This document shows, piece by piece, positions 14,202-22,613 of a DNA stretch of 64,000 nucleotides. The notes below the pieces were generated by a model. The model had not been told where the DNA came from. It saw only the letters and a list, made by a program, of their open reading frames with translations, and ran no database searches. Source of the stretch: Panacibacter microcysteis (lineage in GTDB: Bacteria; Bacteroidota; Bacteroidia; Chitinophagales; Chitinophagaceae); contig NZ_JADWYR010000001.1 of assembly GCF_015831355.1 (NCBI RefSeq), forward strand, positions 186,001-250,000. Reading direction: 5' to 3'. The first letter of the stretch is position 1. Each line of letters starts with the position of its first letter. A program made the translations under genes and the position numbers.

Positions 14202-14236
14202 CAATTCGCAATTCGCGAATTGCGAATTGCGAATTG
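14202..14236. promoter_or_regulatory. Palindromic operator of the AbiE-like operon
   Basis: Bases 14202-14229 form a perfect 28-bp palindrome built from CAATTCG/CGAATTG units, and one more CGAATTG follows. In all there are five 7-bp half-sites in tandem, ending 18 bp before the first start codon. It is a strong candidate for binding of the winged-helix protein. Confidence 0.65.
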
Positions 14237-14269
14237 AGGATTAATCAAACCTTTCTAGTTGAAAATCAA

Positions 14270-14829
14270 CATTATTTATTTGCCAAAAAAGATAGATCGT
14301 CTTGAAGTGTTTCAAAACGAACTTAAGCTTTAGAATATTGCCGACTTAAAAATCTAGGAAGTAATTGCCAATCAGGAGAGTACAATTAAAAAATATTTCC
14401 TCGGCTCATAACAAATAGTGCAATATGCGAAATCTATTAAATTAACATCTATACTTATAGCAGATGATGACATAAAGTTTACAGATGTTGGGGCGTTTGA
14501 TTTCTATTTAAAGAAAGACCCAAATGATTTTGATCTTTACTTAGGCGGTATTGTATGGGGGGAGCATAGAAAACGACAATTCTGTAAAAGATTTTTCAGG
14601 AACTATGCTATATATAATTCATGAAAGATTTTTTGACACTTTCCTATCTGTCGATGAACAATATCATATAGACAGAGGTTTGAAAAATAAAGGTCGGTTT
14701 TTTGTATGTAATCCTATGGTAGTTGTACAACACAATGGCTACAGTGACAATGCAAAAAGAATAATGAACTATGATATTTATTTAAAACGACGGAAATTAT
14801 ATAAAAGTGAACAACACTTATACAAATGA
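14270..14829 (+). pseudogene. Broken glycosyltransferase-like gene
   Basis: Two overlapping frames make one protein. The first reads ...SILIADDDIKFTDVGAFDF...DLYLGG with a D-x-D-like motif. Near 14550 one extra base shifts to a second frame reading YGGSIENDNSVKDFSGTMLY...CNPMVVVQHNGYSDN. Traces of an upstream part (KKIDRLEVFQNELKL) with stops appear from about 14280. The pieces look like a small sugar transferase of the LPS type with its N-terminal part decayed. There is no intact start. Confidence 0.55.
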
Positions 14830-14856
14830 ATTTATTCTGTTCAAAGAGATTCAATT

Positions 14857-15399
14857 ATGCTCACGGAAAACCAAACCACTCATCTTTCCAAACTTCTCTC
14901 CTATATTCTTCGCCACAAACCAGGAGAATATGGAATTGTATTAGATGAAAACGGCTATGCAAATGTTGATGAACTCATTCAAAGACTTAACGAGCATCAT
15001 GTAAATATTGATTTCGCTACACTGCAACACATTGTAGATACCAATAACAAAAAACGTTTTGCATTCAATGAGGATGGCACCAAAATAAGAGCAAGCCAGG
15101 GTCATTCAGTTGGGGTTGAATTAGGTTATACAGAACAACAACCGCCGGCCATTTTATACCACGGCACGGTCGAAAAATTTCTTGCATCAATCATGAAGGA
15201 TGGTTTGCAAAAAATGAATCGGCATCATGTACATTTAAGCGCAGATACAACAACCGCCACAAAAGTTGCTGAGCGAAGAGGTAAACCAATTATACTGGAA
15301 ATAAAAGCCGGTGAAATGTTTGCAGCAGGTTATGCATTTTATCTTTCAGCTAATGGTGTTTGGTTAACGGAGCATGTACACGTTGACTTTATACTATAA
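14857..15399 (+). CDS. kptA: RNA 2'-phosphotransferase (KptA/Tpt1 family)
   Basis: The 180-residue protein has the family's normal length and motifs: LSKLLSYILRHKPGEYGI at residues 10-27 (catalytic Arg-His), a winged-helix N-lobe, NKKRFAF, LYHGTVEKFLASIMKDGL (the NAD+-binding H-G-T) and RHHVHLSAD. The enzyme moves a 2'-phosphate from an RNA splice junction to NAD+, giving ADP-ribose 1'',2''-cyclic phosphate. RtcB does not leave such a phosphate, so in bacteria the substrate is unclear; damaged or capped RNA ends have been suggested. It is a single gene, 28 bp after the pseudogene, and completes the RNA-repair gene set. Confidence 0.93.
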   Translation: MLTENQTTHLSKLLSYILRHKPGEYGIVLDENGYANVDELIQRLNEHHVNIDFATLQHIVDTNNKKRFAFNEDGTKIRASQGHSVGVELGYTEQQPPAILYHGTVEKFLASIMKDGLQKMNRHHVHLSADTTTATKVAERRGKPIILEIKAGEMFAAGYAFYLSANGVWLTEHVHVDFIL

Positions 15400-15430
15400 T
15401 GAATCTCTTGCTTTCTGGTACTATTACAAT

Positions 15431-15463
15431 AAAAAACCTGCAAGCAATTAATACTTACAGGTT
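15431..15463 (-). terminator. Terminator of hpf
   Basis: A 10-bp stem (minus strand AACCTGTAAG with CTTGCAGGTT, one T-G pair) is followed by T's, 19 bp after the hpf stop. Confidence 0.7.
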
Positions 15464-15481
15464 CACAACAATTAGGTTGAT

Positions 15482-15862
15482 TTATTTTACCACATCTTCC
15501 AACTCAGTTTCTTCATCGTCGTTTTGGTTGGCAAGTAATTCGTCTTGAATCAGACCCTCATCGGCATGCCGCTGGCTTATGTTTATGTCGCGTTGCTTCT
15601 TTAACTTATTTTGAAGGATATCTACACATTCGCTTACTGCGGTTTCAAAATGAGCATTACCTTTTTTTACAAAATAATCGTTACCCGGCACTTCAAGCCT
15701 TATTTCACATACCTGGTTGTCAGGATTACCTTCTGAAGCAAAATATAATGTAACATTAGCTCTCACAATTTTATCACTCTTAAGCGCATTTACTTTTTCA
15801 CGAATGAATGCATCAAGTGTTTCGCTTGCAGTAAATCCAAGGTGTTGAATAATTATGTCCAT
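15482..15862 (-). CDS. hpf: Ribosome hibernation promoting factor (HPF/RaiA family)
   Basis: The 126-residue protein starts at MDIIIQHLGFTASETLDAFI, matching the usual short HPF N-terminus. The beta-strand RANVTLYFASEGNPDNQVCEIRLEVPG and helix FETAVSECVDILQNKLKKQRD complete the fold, and an acidic tail follows. HPF binds the 30S decoding site and stalls ribosomes in stationary phase or stress. A longer frame reaching to 16078 is rejected: its first part reads through repeat copy 9. It is monocistronic, with its own terminator. It is normal chromosomal content, though its position beside the RNA-repair island may be of regulatory interest. Confidence 0.9.
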   Translation of the reverse strand: MDIIIQHLGFTASETLDAFIREKVNALKSDKIVRANVTLYFASEGNPDNQVCEIRLEVPGNDYFVKKGNAHFETAVSECVDILQNKLKKQRDINISQRHADEGLIQDELLANQNDDEETELEDVVK

Positions 15863-16046
15863 AAAATATTTTAAAGAATAACCAACCATAATTATGCCGT
15901 TGCGTAAATGACCAATTAAAGAATTGCGTTTGGAAATCATTCCCTCATATATGGGAAGTATTACCTCAATGTTTGGAAGATATGTGGGCCTGTCTAAGAC
16001 TACACGTGTACGAAATAATAATGGAACAGCTGACACACATCCCTCC

Positions 16047-16100
16047 GTACAAGTGTGCGACGCAACAGGCGATGCCATGAAATACTACTGCTGATACCCA
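16047..16100 (+). repeat. Dispersed intergenic repeat, copy 9
   Basis: GTACAAGTGTGCGACGCAAC, then AGGCGATGCCATGAAATACT and ACTGCTGA: the fullest match to the consensus. The tail faces the 3' end of the M48 gene. Confidence 0.8.
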
Positions 16101-16153
16101 ACTAAAAAACACCGGCACAGCTACGAGTGATGACCAACACAGGCAGGTATTTT

Positions 16154-18262
16154 CTAAGCAGACAATGCAGTGTTTCCTGCAGCTTTATAATAACCATCGA
16201 GCTGCTGCTGCAACAGCAATTTGTATTTACGGAATCTGTGATCGTTGCACGCATCAGTAGCTTCCACAGCAATATTTGTAAGCTCATTCAACTCATCATT
16301 CCTGAACGAACCATCGTGAAAGTAAGCGTACTGCTTCGAAAGGAAGGCTATTATTTTTTCGTGCAGTGCAGGATTATTTTGCGTAGTGATCATTTCTTCA
16401 TCCACCAATAATTGCAACCATTTTTTGAGCTGGATTTCATGGTTGTCTTTGAGCCGGCTAATGCCATCGTTTACCTGCTCTATAGAAAGACCGCCCTGGT
16501 AAAATGGATTGAGTATTTCAAAGAGATTATTTACCACCTGTGTGAGTTGTGTGTATTTAATCTCAATCGCTTTGTATGACCGGTAATATACATCGAGCTC
16601 TGTGGTGAATGCATAAAAAAAGACGAATGCTTCTTTATCCAACTGTTTGACCAAAGCCTGTTTAGCTGCCAGATCTTTTTCGAGTATTTCCAATACGGTA
16701 TCACATTCTTCCCGGTTGTATTTTGTACCATCAAAATCGAATGTTTTTACCGCTATCTTTTTTTCTTTGATGGCTTTTACTGTTTCAATGTCTGCGGTAC
16801 AGGTATTGATAAAAGCCTGCAACCGGCTGTTGGCTTCATTGAAAAGCTGCTCAAATGTATACGCACTGTTTCTCTGTGTAAGTTCATCAAAATCCCAGTC
16901 AGCAGTTTCGATGTAGCGCCTGTCGTAAAAACCTTTATAATCTTCGGGCAGATCGTATTGCTCTATCTCCTGCAGGTAATCCTGGTTAAAATTGTTTGTA
17001 TCTATAAGCTGCATGCCTGCGCTACCAGGAACGTGCTGGTACAATTTAACGGTAAGGCTTTCCTGCAAGGCATCTTTATCTTTGAATACATTCCATGCAG
17101 TTGTTTCATCTGCTGCCACATTCATATCTAACAGATCAAGGTGTTGCTTTCTTTCTTTTAGTTCAGGATGGCTTGCCCACTGGTCTTTGTAATTGATCCT
17201 GGAAGAAGAAAAGGAATCTACAAAAGCAAAAGATATTTCTGGTAAGCCGTTCTTTACAGGCAGTTTAAACTTCGAGGCCATTTCATTGTAAATGGTATAA
17301 TGACCTTCGAACATATTTTTAATGACCTTCTGCTGTTTGAGGTACTCCCCTGCCTTATTCAGCGCCGTATTGTAACAACCGGCGGCCACTTCAATCCTGC
17401 TGAGCCCGCTCACTACATTATTTCCACCGGCGGCACTTGCTGCAACAGCATCTGCATGAAACTCCATTTCCCTGCTGAGCGCCAGGTAATTTTTATTGAT
17501 GAGTGTATACATAGCCCTCAATATATACTGTATGCCTTCAGCAATTTTAACGGTGATCATTGCACAAATACTCAGTACCCCATGCAGGTTGCCCCATGCA
17601 TTTAAAAAAGAAGTATAGCTGTTGTTTTCATACAGCATGTTGTAAATGATCTTATTGACATTGTAGGTGAAAACACCCAGCTTCATACTGCGCTGGCTGA
17701 AATGCCCAAACTCATGCGCTATCACAGCTTTCAGCTCACTGATATTAATACTGTTAACCAGGCCCAGTCCAATTTCGAGGTTTTTACGAACCGGGAAGAA
17801 CATGCTCCAGAAACTGGAATTATAAAACACGCATGCGTTTACATCTGGTGAGAGGTATATTTTTTTAGGGAAAGGTGTTTTGGTTTCTTCGCTCAGTCTC
17901 CTGATAAATGCGAACAATTCCGGCTGATCGCTTTCCATTATTTCGATCCTGTTGGGGTTTTCATTTTTTGCAACAGCAAAGATGAACTTGATCAAAAAGA
18001 AAATAACAGAAATACCCACGGCCACAAGGCCAAGGCCAAGGATAATGGTGATGAACTTTGGTATTGTTACAATGATCTTAATACCGATAAAACAACAAAT
18101 AATGGCAAGGCCAATTGATGCCGCAACGAGTAGTAAATAAACGATCAGAAACAAAATGATTGAAGTAATAACACCTGCTACCTGTTTGCGAAAAGCGGGT
18201 GAAGGCTGCAGTTTTTCGGCATTGATAAATGCCGGTGAGGGAGGGTAATGGTAGGTTGACAT
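16154..18262 (-). CDS. M48-family metallopeptidase, membrane-bound
   Basis: The 702-residue protein has two to three membrane segments at residues 28-112 and an extracytoplasmic or cytoplasmic zinc protease domain. The motif AVIAHEFGHFSQ (HEXXH near 183-187) and the downstream SREMEFHADAVAAS (third zinc ligand Glu near 260) identify family M48 (HtpX/Ste24-like). The C-terminal half is a long helical region with coiled-coil character (KEKKIAVKTFDFDG..., LAAKQALVKQLDKEA). M48 enzymes of this large type occur in Bacteroidota and are thought to act in membrane protein quality control; the substrate is unknown. It is last in a minus-strand series with the DUF3857 gene, 97 bp downstream of it. Confidence 0.9.
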   Translation of the reverse strand: MSTYHYPPSPAFINAEKLQPSPAFRKQVAGVITSIILFLIVYLLLVAASIGLAIICCFIGIKIIVTIPKFITIILGLGLVAVGISVIFFLIKFIFAVAKNENPNRIEIMESDQPELFAFIRRLSEETKTPFPKKIYLSPDVNACVFYNSSFWSMFFPVRKNLEIGLGLVNSINISELKAVIAHEFGHFSQRSMKLGVFTYNVNKIIYNMLYENNSYTSFLNAWGNLHGVLSICAMITVKIAEGIQYILRAMYTLINKNYLALSREMEFHADAVAASAAGGNNVVSGLSRIEVAAGCYNTALNKAGEYLKQQKVIKNMFEGHYTIYNEMASKFKLPVKNGLPEISFAFVDSFSSSRINYKDQWASHPELKERKQHLDLLDMNVAADETTAWNVFKDKDALQESLTVKLYQHVPGSAGMQLIDTNNFNQDYLQEIEQYDLPEDYKGFYDRRYIETADWDFDELTQRNSAYTFEQLFNEANSRLQAFINTCTADIETVKAIKEKKIAVKTFDFDGTKYNREECDTVLEILEKDLAAKQALVKQLDKEAFVFFYAFTTELDVYYRSYKAIEIKYTQLTQVVNNLFEILNPFYQGGLSIEQVNDGISRLKDNHEIQLKKWLQLLVDEEMITTQNNPALHEKIIAFLSKQYAYFHDGSFRNDELNELTNIAVEATDACNDHRFRKYKLLLQQQLDGYYKAAGNTALSA

Positions 18263-18359
18263 GATACGTATATAATTTGGATAAAGAAAACACTTTTATA
18301 CTTTAAACAAAAGCTGCACGCTGCAATTTAACGGCCGTTTAATGCCGGCATTATATACA

Positions 18360-20402
18360 CTACTGCGTATTTTTATAAAACACGATCTGCTCGCTTTGCT
18401 TTTTCAAAATGTTGCTGTAAAAATCTTTCAGCATCTCGTAATCTTCTGCTCCGTACACTGTTTTATCGATCTTTATGCGTGACTTCAATTGTATACGCTC
18501 ACCTGATTGCTGTATAATGTATTCAAAGAACCCTGCATTGTCTGGAAGATTGATTCTTGCAGACTTTGGCAGTTCTTCCGTTTTGTAACCTTGTGGTACT
18601 TCCATATTTACTGTAAAAACATCATCCGTACAATAAGGCATTTCAATGGGGAACATGCGCCTGGAATCTCCTTTGAAGGGATTTTCCTTTAACGCATTTC
18701 CAAACAACGGATTGATGTATAACCTTTCTGCATTATTAAAATCAATTGCAAAATTGTAATGCATGTTTAAAGGCACATCGTATGCATGCAGAGAATCGAA
18801 AGCTACGTCTGACAACCTGATCTCCTGTGGAAACCTTAATGCAAAATTTTTAATATAGTCGCCTATTTGCTGAGAGGACAACGTGCTTCGAAGGTTCACA
18901 GATTCATCGTACGTGTAGGTTGTTGAAAAAGTACCTGAGTAGCCATTCTTACTTTCATTGTTAATTACAAACAATGACTGGTAACTTGTTTCCTTCAGAG
19001 AATCGGCATAAAGCTTAAGCGTTGCTGTATCTATACTTATCACTCTTGCCAGACCGTTATAACAGTCTTTTGAGAGCCTGTTAAAACCCAGGAACCTGTT
19101 ACTCGCATCAAGCAAATAAGTATGATCATTTGTTTTAACCCTCGTTATTACATAATTGTATTTATCCAGTATGGGGTACACGGGATGCACAAACCCGTGA
19201 TTACGCGTACTTAGGATAACAGGATCTGTTCTTATACCAGCCTGCTTTATCATGGAAGTCAACATGAGGTTGATGTCGCTTACGGTTCCCTTTCGTTGCT
19301 TATAAATTGTTCGCAGGTAAGTATCCGGCGTAAGGAAGATGCCGCCGTTTCCTGTACACGTAAAATTATCCCGCACAAACGCATAGATGGTTCGTGCCTT
19401 TTCATCGTCAGTCATTTGATCATTTACCAACTTATCTACTTCCGGCTTTAACCATGTGGCATTATCTATTTGAAAGCCAAAATCCTGGTGTAGCATAAAC
19501 TCTTTGCTTACGGTAAGCCAGTTATGCATTTTATCTTCCGGCGGTGTGGTAAAATGTGTTTTTGAAAGCTGGAACTCTATTTTAGAAATGTAGTTGTTGG
19601 TGGCGGAAACCATATCTTCTTCTTTAACAGCAGGTACATTTTTTATTGCCCAGCGATTGATGCCAACATTTGCATTAATCATAAAAACATCCGGCGTATT
19701 TGAGCCAATTTCACCCTTCTTCCACGGTATGTCTTCTATGCGGTAAACCTGTGCACCAAGTTTGGCAGTCTTAATTGTATAAGGGTTATAGCCGGTTGAC
19801 AGTGTAACATAGGAGAAACAATCCGGAATTTTAACCGTATACTCACTCCACAGGCATGGATACTTGCCCTGGAAATACCATGGCTGCAGGTTGAAAATAT
19901 AGTCTGAATTAATGGTGTAAGAGAATTCTATAATAGAGCCGGCTTTTACGGCAGGCATGGTAAACTTTTTTTCTACCCAGTTACGGCTTAGCCTGTCTTC
20001 AAAAACTGTTTTTGAATCAAGTTCTGTTTTTATAATACTGCCGTTCTCGAGGTTATAGGTTGTTGCTTTCAGATTGACCAGTTCTTCCTTGCTTTTCCTG
20101 TCTTCATAATAACCATTATCTGTGTACAGGCGTATTTTAAAGTTTGCAGCATCTGCACCATTCAGGTTAAGAATTTTTACCCTCCTTATTCGTTTAAAAA
20201 CCAGTGTAAACCAACCTTTGTTGTTACCCTCAAACTCAGAGCTTCCAATATCAGCAAGAACAATAGCATTAACGTCGCTGCTTATCATGGAAGAAGTGAC
20301 ATCAAAATCAGCAGCATCAATTTTTCCATACTTAATGGTTTCCTGCGCCTGGATTTTAACGGCACATACAAATACGGCAAACAGTGTAATCAGCAGTTTC
20401 AT
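18360..20402 (-). CDS. DUF3857 / transglutaminase-like secreted protein
   Basis: The 680-residue protein has a signal peptide (1-19, ending VKIQAQ), a DUF3857 domain (about 55-215) and a transglutaminase-like core (about 320-420: ARTIYAFVRDNFTCTG, KGTVSDINLMLTSMIKQAGI, STRNHGFVHPVYP). The position where papain-type transglutaminases carry the catalytic Cys is Val/Ser here (KGTVSD), as in many Bacteroidota members, so it probably has no enzyme activity. The C-terminal part is beta-rich. Function is unknown; such proteins are periplasmic or surface-exposed. Confidence 0.85.
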   Translation of the reverse strand: MKLLITLFAVFVCAVKIQAQETIKYGKIDAADFDVTSSMISSDVNAIVLADIGSSEFEGNNKGWFTLVFKRIRRVKILNLNGADAANFKIRLYTDNGYYEDRKSKEELVNLKATTYNLENGSIIKTELDSKTVFEDRLSRNWVEKKFTMPAVKAGSIIEFSYTINSDYIFNLQPWYFQGKYPCLWSEYTVKIPDCFSYVTLSTGYNPYTIKTAKLGAQVYRIEDIPWKKGEIGSNTPDVFMINANVGINRWAIKNVPAVKEEDMVSATNNYISKIEFQLSKTHFTTPPEDKMHNWLTVSKEFMLHQDFGFQIDNATWLKPEVDKLVNDQMTDDEKARTIYAFVRDNFTCTGNGGIFLTPDTYLRTIYKQRKGTVSDINLMLTSMIKQAGIRTDPVILSTRNHGFVHPVYPILDKYNYVITRVKTNDHTYLLDASNRFLGFNRLSKDCYNGLARVISIDTATLKLYADSLKETSYQSLFVINNESKNGYSGTFSTTYTYDESVNLRSTLSSQQIGDYIKNFALRFPQEIRLSDVAFDSLHAYDVPLNMHYNFAIDFNNAERLYINPLFGNALKENPFKGDSRRMFPIEMPYCTDDVFTVNMEVPQGYKTEELPKSARINLPDNAGFFEYIIQQSGERIQLKSRIKIDKTVYGAEDYEMLKDFYSNILKKQSEQIVFYKNTQ

Positions 20403-20511
20403 TATAAAGGATTTAGGTATGATCTGTGGACTCGCTTTATTAAAGCATTAAAAATAGGAATAGTTTTTTACCCACAAAACGTAACCGGGAAACACTTATT
20501 GCGCCCTGAAA

Positions 20512-22071
20512 TTATTCTACCACTACCCGGCACTTTACACTCCCGTTATTATGATTAATTTTTAACATATAAACACCTGGTACAACGTTGCCGGCAAGGT
20601 TTATTCCTGCTGTTAGCAACCCTGCAACAGGCACTGCTTTTTGTTGCCAGATTTTAATGCCGGCAGCGCTATACAAGCAAACCTCTGCCTGTTGTATTTG
20701 CTGCGGCAAATGCAGTGTTACAATAAAATTGCCGTTGCACGGGTTAGGTGTAACGCTTACTACATTTGTTGCAGTATGCAGATCGTTAGAAGTATTTGCA
20801 CTAAAAGACTGTACCCGCTTTGTAGTAAATGCCGGGCCGATTATCCATGCAGCTGTGTGGGCCGCACAAAAACTCTTCATTTTCCATTTGTAAGTTGTGC
20901 CGGGTAGTAAACCGTGTATAAGCACACGGCTGGTATTTGAAGCAACGGTCCGTTTATGCACATCATTTGCATAAACAGCTTCGCACCTGATCCTGTAACC
21001 GTTTACAGTGTCTTCCGGAAGACTCCAGCCAAGTAACACAGCCGTGTCTGCCACATGAATTGTTTGTAAAGCATATGGTGTAGCACAAGTATCCTGTACA
21101 GCTATCGAAGGAGTGTATTGCCAGAAATCTTTTTCTGGTCCATTTATGCCCATGTACGCTGTTTTATTAATTACCAACGCCAGTAAACCATAATTCCCGG
21201 TTCCAGGAAAATCATTTCGCTGAATCCACTCATCAGCAACTGTACTATATTCCCAAACATCTTTTTTTCTTGTAGCACTGGCAACATCATACCCGCCACT
21301 AAAAAAGCCACTTTCGGACAATGCAAAACCACAAGTATGTGTTCGCTCACCAGGTGTAAAGTCTGCCTTCCTGGTCCAGGCGTTGGCTATAGGGTCGTAT
21401 TGCCAAAAATCCTTGTAATTAAGCATAATAGTTCCGCTGCTTGTTTCGTCAAAAAAATTACCAGTGCCAACGTACATTTTTCCTCCGACAACAAATCCAC
21501 TTGCGTGACGTCTTGCCCCTCCGATCAGACGGGACTTACTTGTCCACGCATTAGGCACAGGATCGAATTCCCATAAATCATCCCAGCAAAAAGGATCATA
21601 CTCCCCAAAGTAACTGCCAAAGCCTACATAGCCTTTATTTCCAATAGCAAGACCAATTGCTGCATATCTGCCTCGGGATAAGGGTATGTCTGCTTTTCTC
21701 ACCCATTCATTTGCTAAAGGATCGTATTCCCATAAATCTCGAAACGTAAACGGCCACTCATCTCCATTTTCTCCTGTACCAAGATACCCTTTGTCGCCAA
21801 TGCTAAAACCCACACCACCTTCGCGTGGTACACCTCCAAAATCTGCTTTTTGCGTCCATACATTTGTGGCGGGGTCGTATTCCCAAAAATCTTTTAGCCA
21901 CTGACCGTCATAGAAACCTGTGCCAACGTAGCCCTTTTCATTAAGCGAAAATCCTGAAGCACCAGTACGTACCCCTCCACCAAAATCTGCTTTCTGTACC
22001 CAGCTATCCTGCGCCACGGCAAACATACCCGGTGTAAGCAGCATTAATAAAAGACCAATATGCGTTTTCAT
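20512..22071 (-). CDS. Secreted Kelch-repeat protein with type IX sorting domain
   Basis: The 519-residue protein carries a signal peptide (1-20), then about six Kelch-like units (25-330). Each unit has a GYVGTG strand and a DLWEYDPxxNxWxxKAD motif, predicting a beta-propeller. A fibronectin type III-like domain (about 335-425; ATPYALQTIHVADTAVLLGWSLPED, SNTSRVLIHGLLPGTTYKWKM) follows, and then a C-terminal sorting domain (445-519; VTPNPCNGNFIVTL, GVYMLKI). It should be exported through the type IX system to the surface. It is followed upstream, 17 bp away, by the DUF4907 gene; these two families often occur together, so they probably form an operon. Confidence 0.88.
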   Translation of the reverse strand: MKTHIGLLLMLLTPGMFAVAQDSWVQKADFGGGVRTGASGFSLNEKGYVGTGFYDGQWLKDFWEYDPATNVWTQKADFGGVPREGGVGFSIGDKGYLGTGENGDEWPFTFRDLWEYDPLANEWVRKADIPLSRGRYAAIGLAIGNKGYVGFGSYFGEYDPFCWDDLWEFDPVPNAWTSKSRLIGGARRHASGFVVGGKMYVGTGNFFDETSSGTIMLNYKDFWQYDPIANAWTRKADFTPGERTHTCGFALSESGFFSGGYDVASATRKKDVWEYSTVADEWIQRNDFPGTGNYGLLALVINKTAYMGINGPEKDFWQYTPSIAVQDTCATPYALQTIHVADTAVLLGWSLPEDTVNGYRIRCEAVYANDVHKRTVASNTSRVLIHGLLPGTTYKWKMKSFCAAHTAAWIIGPAFTTKRVQSFSANTSNDLHTATNVVSVTPNPCNGNFIVTLHLPQQIQQAEVCLYSAAGIKIWQQKAVPVAGLLTAGINLAGNVVPGVYMLKINHNNGSVKCRVVVE

Positions 22072-22088
22072 ATAATGGTGTTTAAAAA

Positions 22089-22403
22089 TTAATCGTGTAA
22101 TACTTTCAACTCTTCCAGTTCCTGCTTTAAAGTGGTCGGCGGCATTACACCCTGTTCAAGTTTTTTAATCACAAGCTTTGCTACCGCCACGGCATCTTTC
22201 CTCAGCGCAAACCCTTTGTTTCCGGGCATTCCAGGAACAGATGGCTGATGCACCAGCATTTTTTTATTTGCATAAATATCATAACCGTAAGTGCCGTTTG
22301 CGGTAATTATTTTGTAGGTGTATGCCGGTTTTGCAGCAGGCTGTTGAGCGGTTATCGCAGTGCAGGCAAACAGCAACAAGACCGAAAGCAGTAGTGTTTT
22401 CAT
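22089..22403 (-). CDS. DUF4907 small secreted protein
   Basis: The 104-residue protein starts at MKTLLLSVLLLFACTAITAQ (signal peptide; cleavage after TAQ likely). The mature part YGYDIYANKKMLVHQPSVPG...KGFALRKDAVAVAKLVIKKL is the DUF4907 signature. A longer frame begins 12 codons earlier but places non-signal residues in front. It is first gene of an operon with the Kelch protein. Function is unknown; it may be a partner or substrate-binding accessory of the propeller protein. Confidence 0.85.
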   Translation of the reverse strand: MKTLLLSVLLLFACTAITAQQPAAKPAYTYKIITANGTYGYDIYANKKMLVHQPSVPGMPGNKGFALRKDAVAVAKLVIKKLEQGVMPPTTLKQELEELKVLHD

Positions 22404-22482
22404 ATCAACCAATCTTACACTGAATATAAAGCAGCTCAAAAAAAATTCATATGATCTTCATCAGTTACACACAGGTTTATAT

Positions 22483-22508
22483 AAAAACACCCGGCAAATG
22501 CCGGGTGT
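22483..22508 (-). terminator. Terminator of the amidohydrolase gene
   Basis: A 9-bp stem (ACACCCGGC with GCCGGGTGT, loop of four) is followed on the minus strand by TTTTTAT. Repeat copy 10 lies between the stop codon and this hairpin, so the repeat is transcribed. Confidence 0.8.
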
Positions 22509-22519
22509 AGTATCTGTTT

Positions 22520-22569
22520 ACTTAGCTGCATTGCTACTATTGAGCTTTTGTTGTGTCACTCACTTGTAC
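22520..22569 (-). repeat. Dispersed intergenic repeat, copy 10
   Basis: On the minus strand it reads GTACAAGTGAGTGACACAAC, then AAAAGCTCAATAGTAGCAAT and GCAGCTAAG. It is nearly identical to copy 4. Confidence 0.78.
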
Positions 22570-22613
22570 TGCAGCAGGTAACTCAGCAATGTGCAGCGTG
22601 GTTATTGCAACAT

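Noticed and set aside
15863-16078. N-terminal extension of HPF (72 residues)
   Set aside because: It begins inside repeat copy 9, and the family starts at MDIIIQ.
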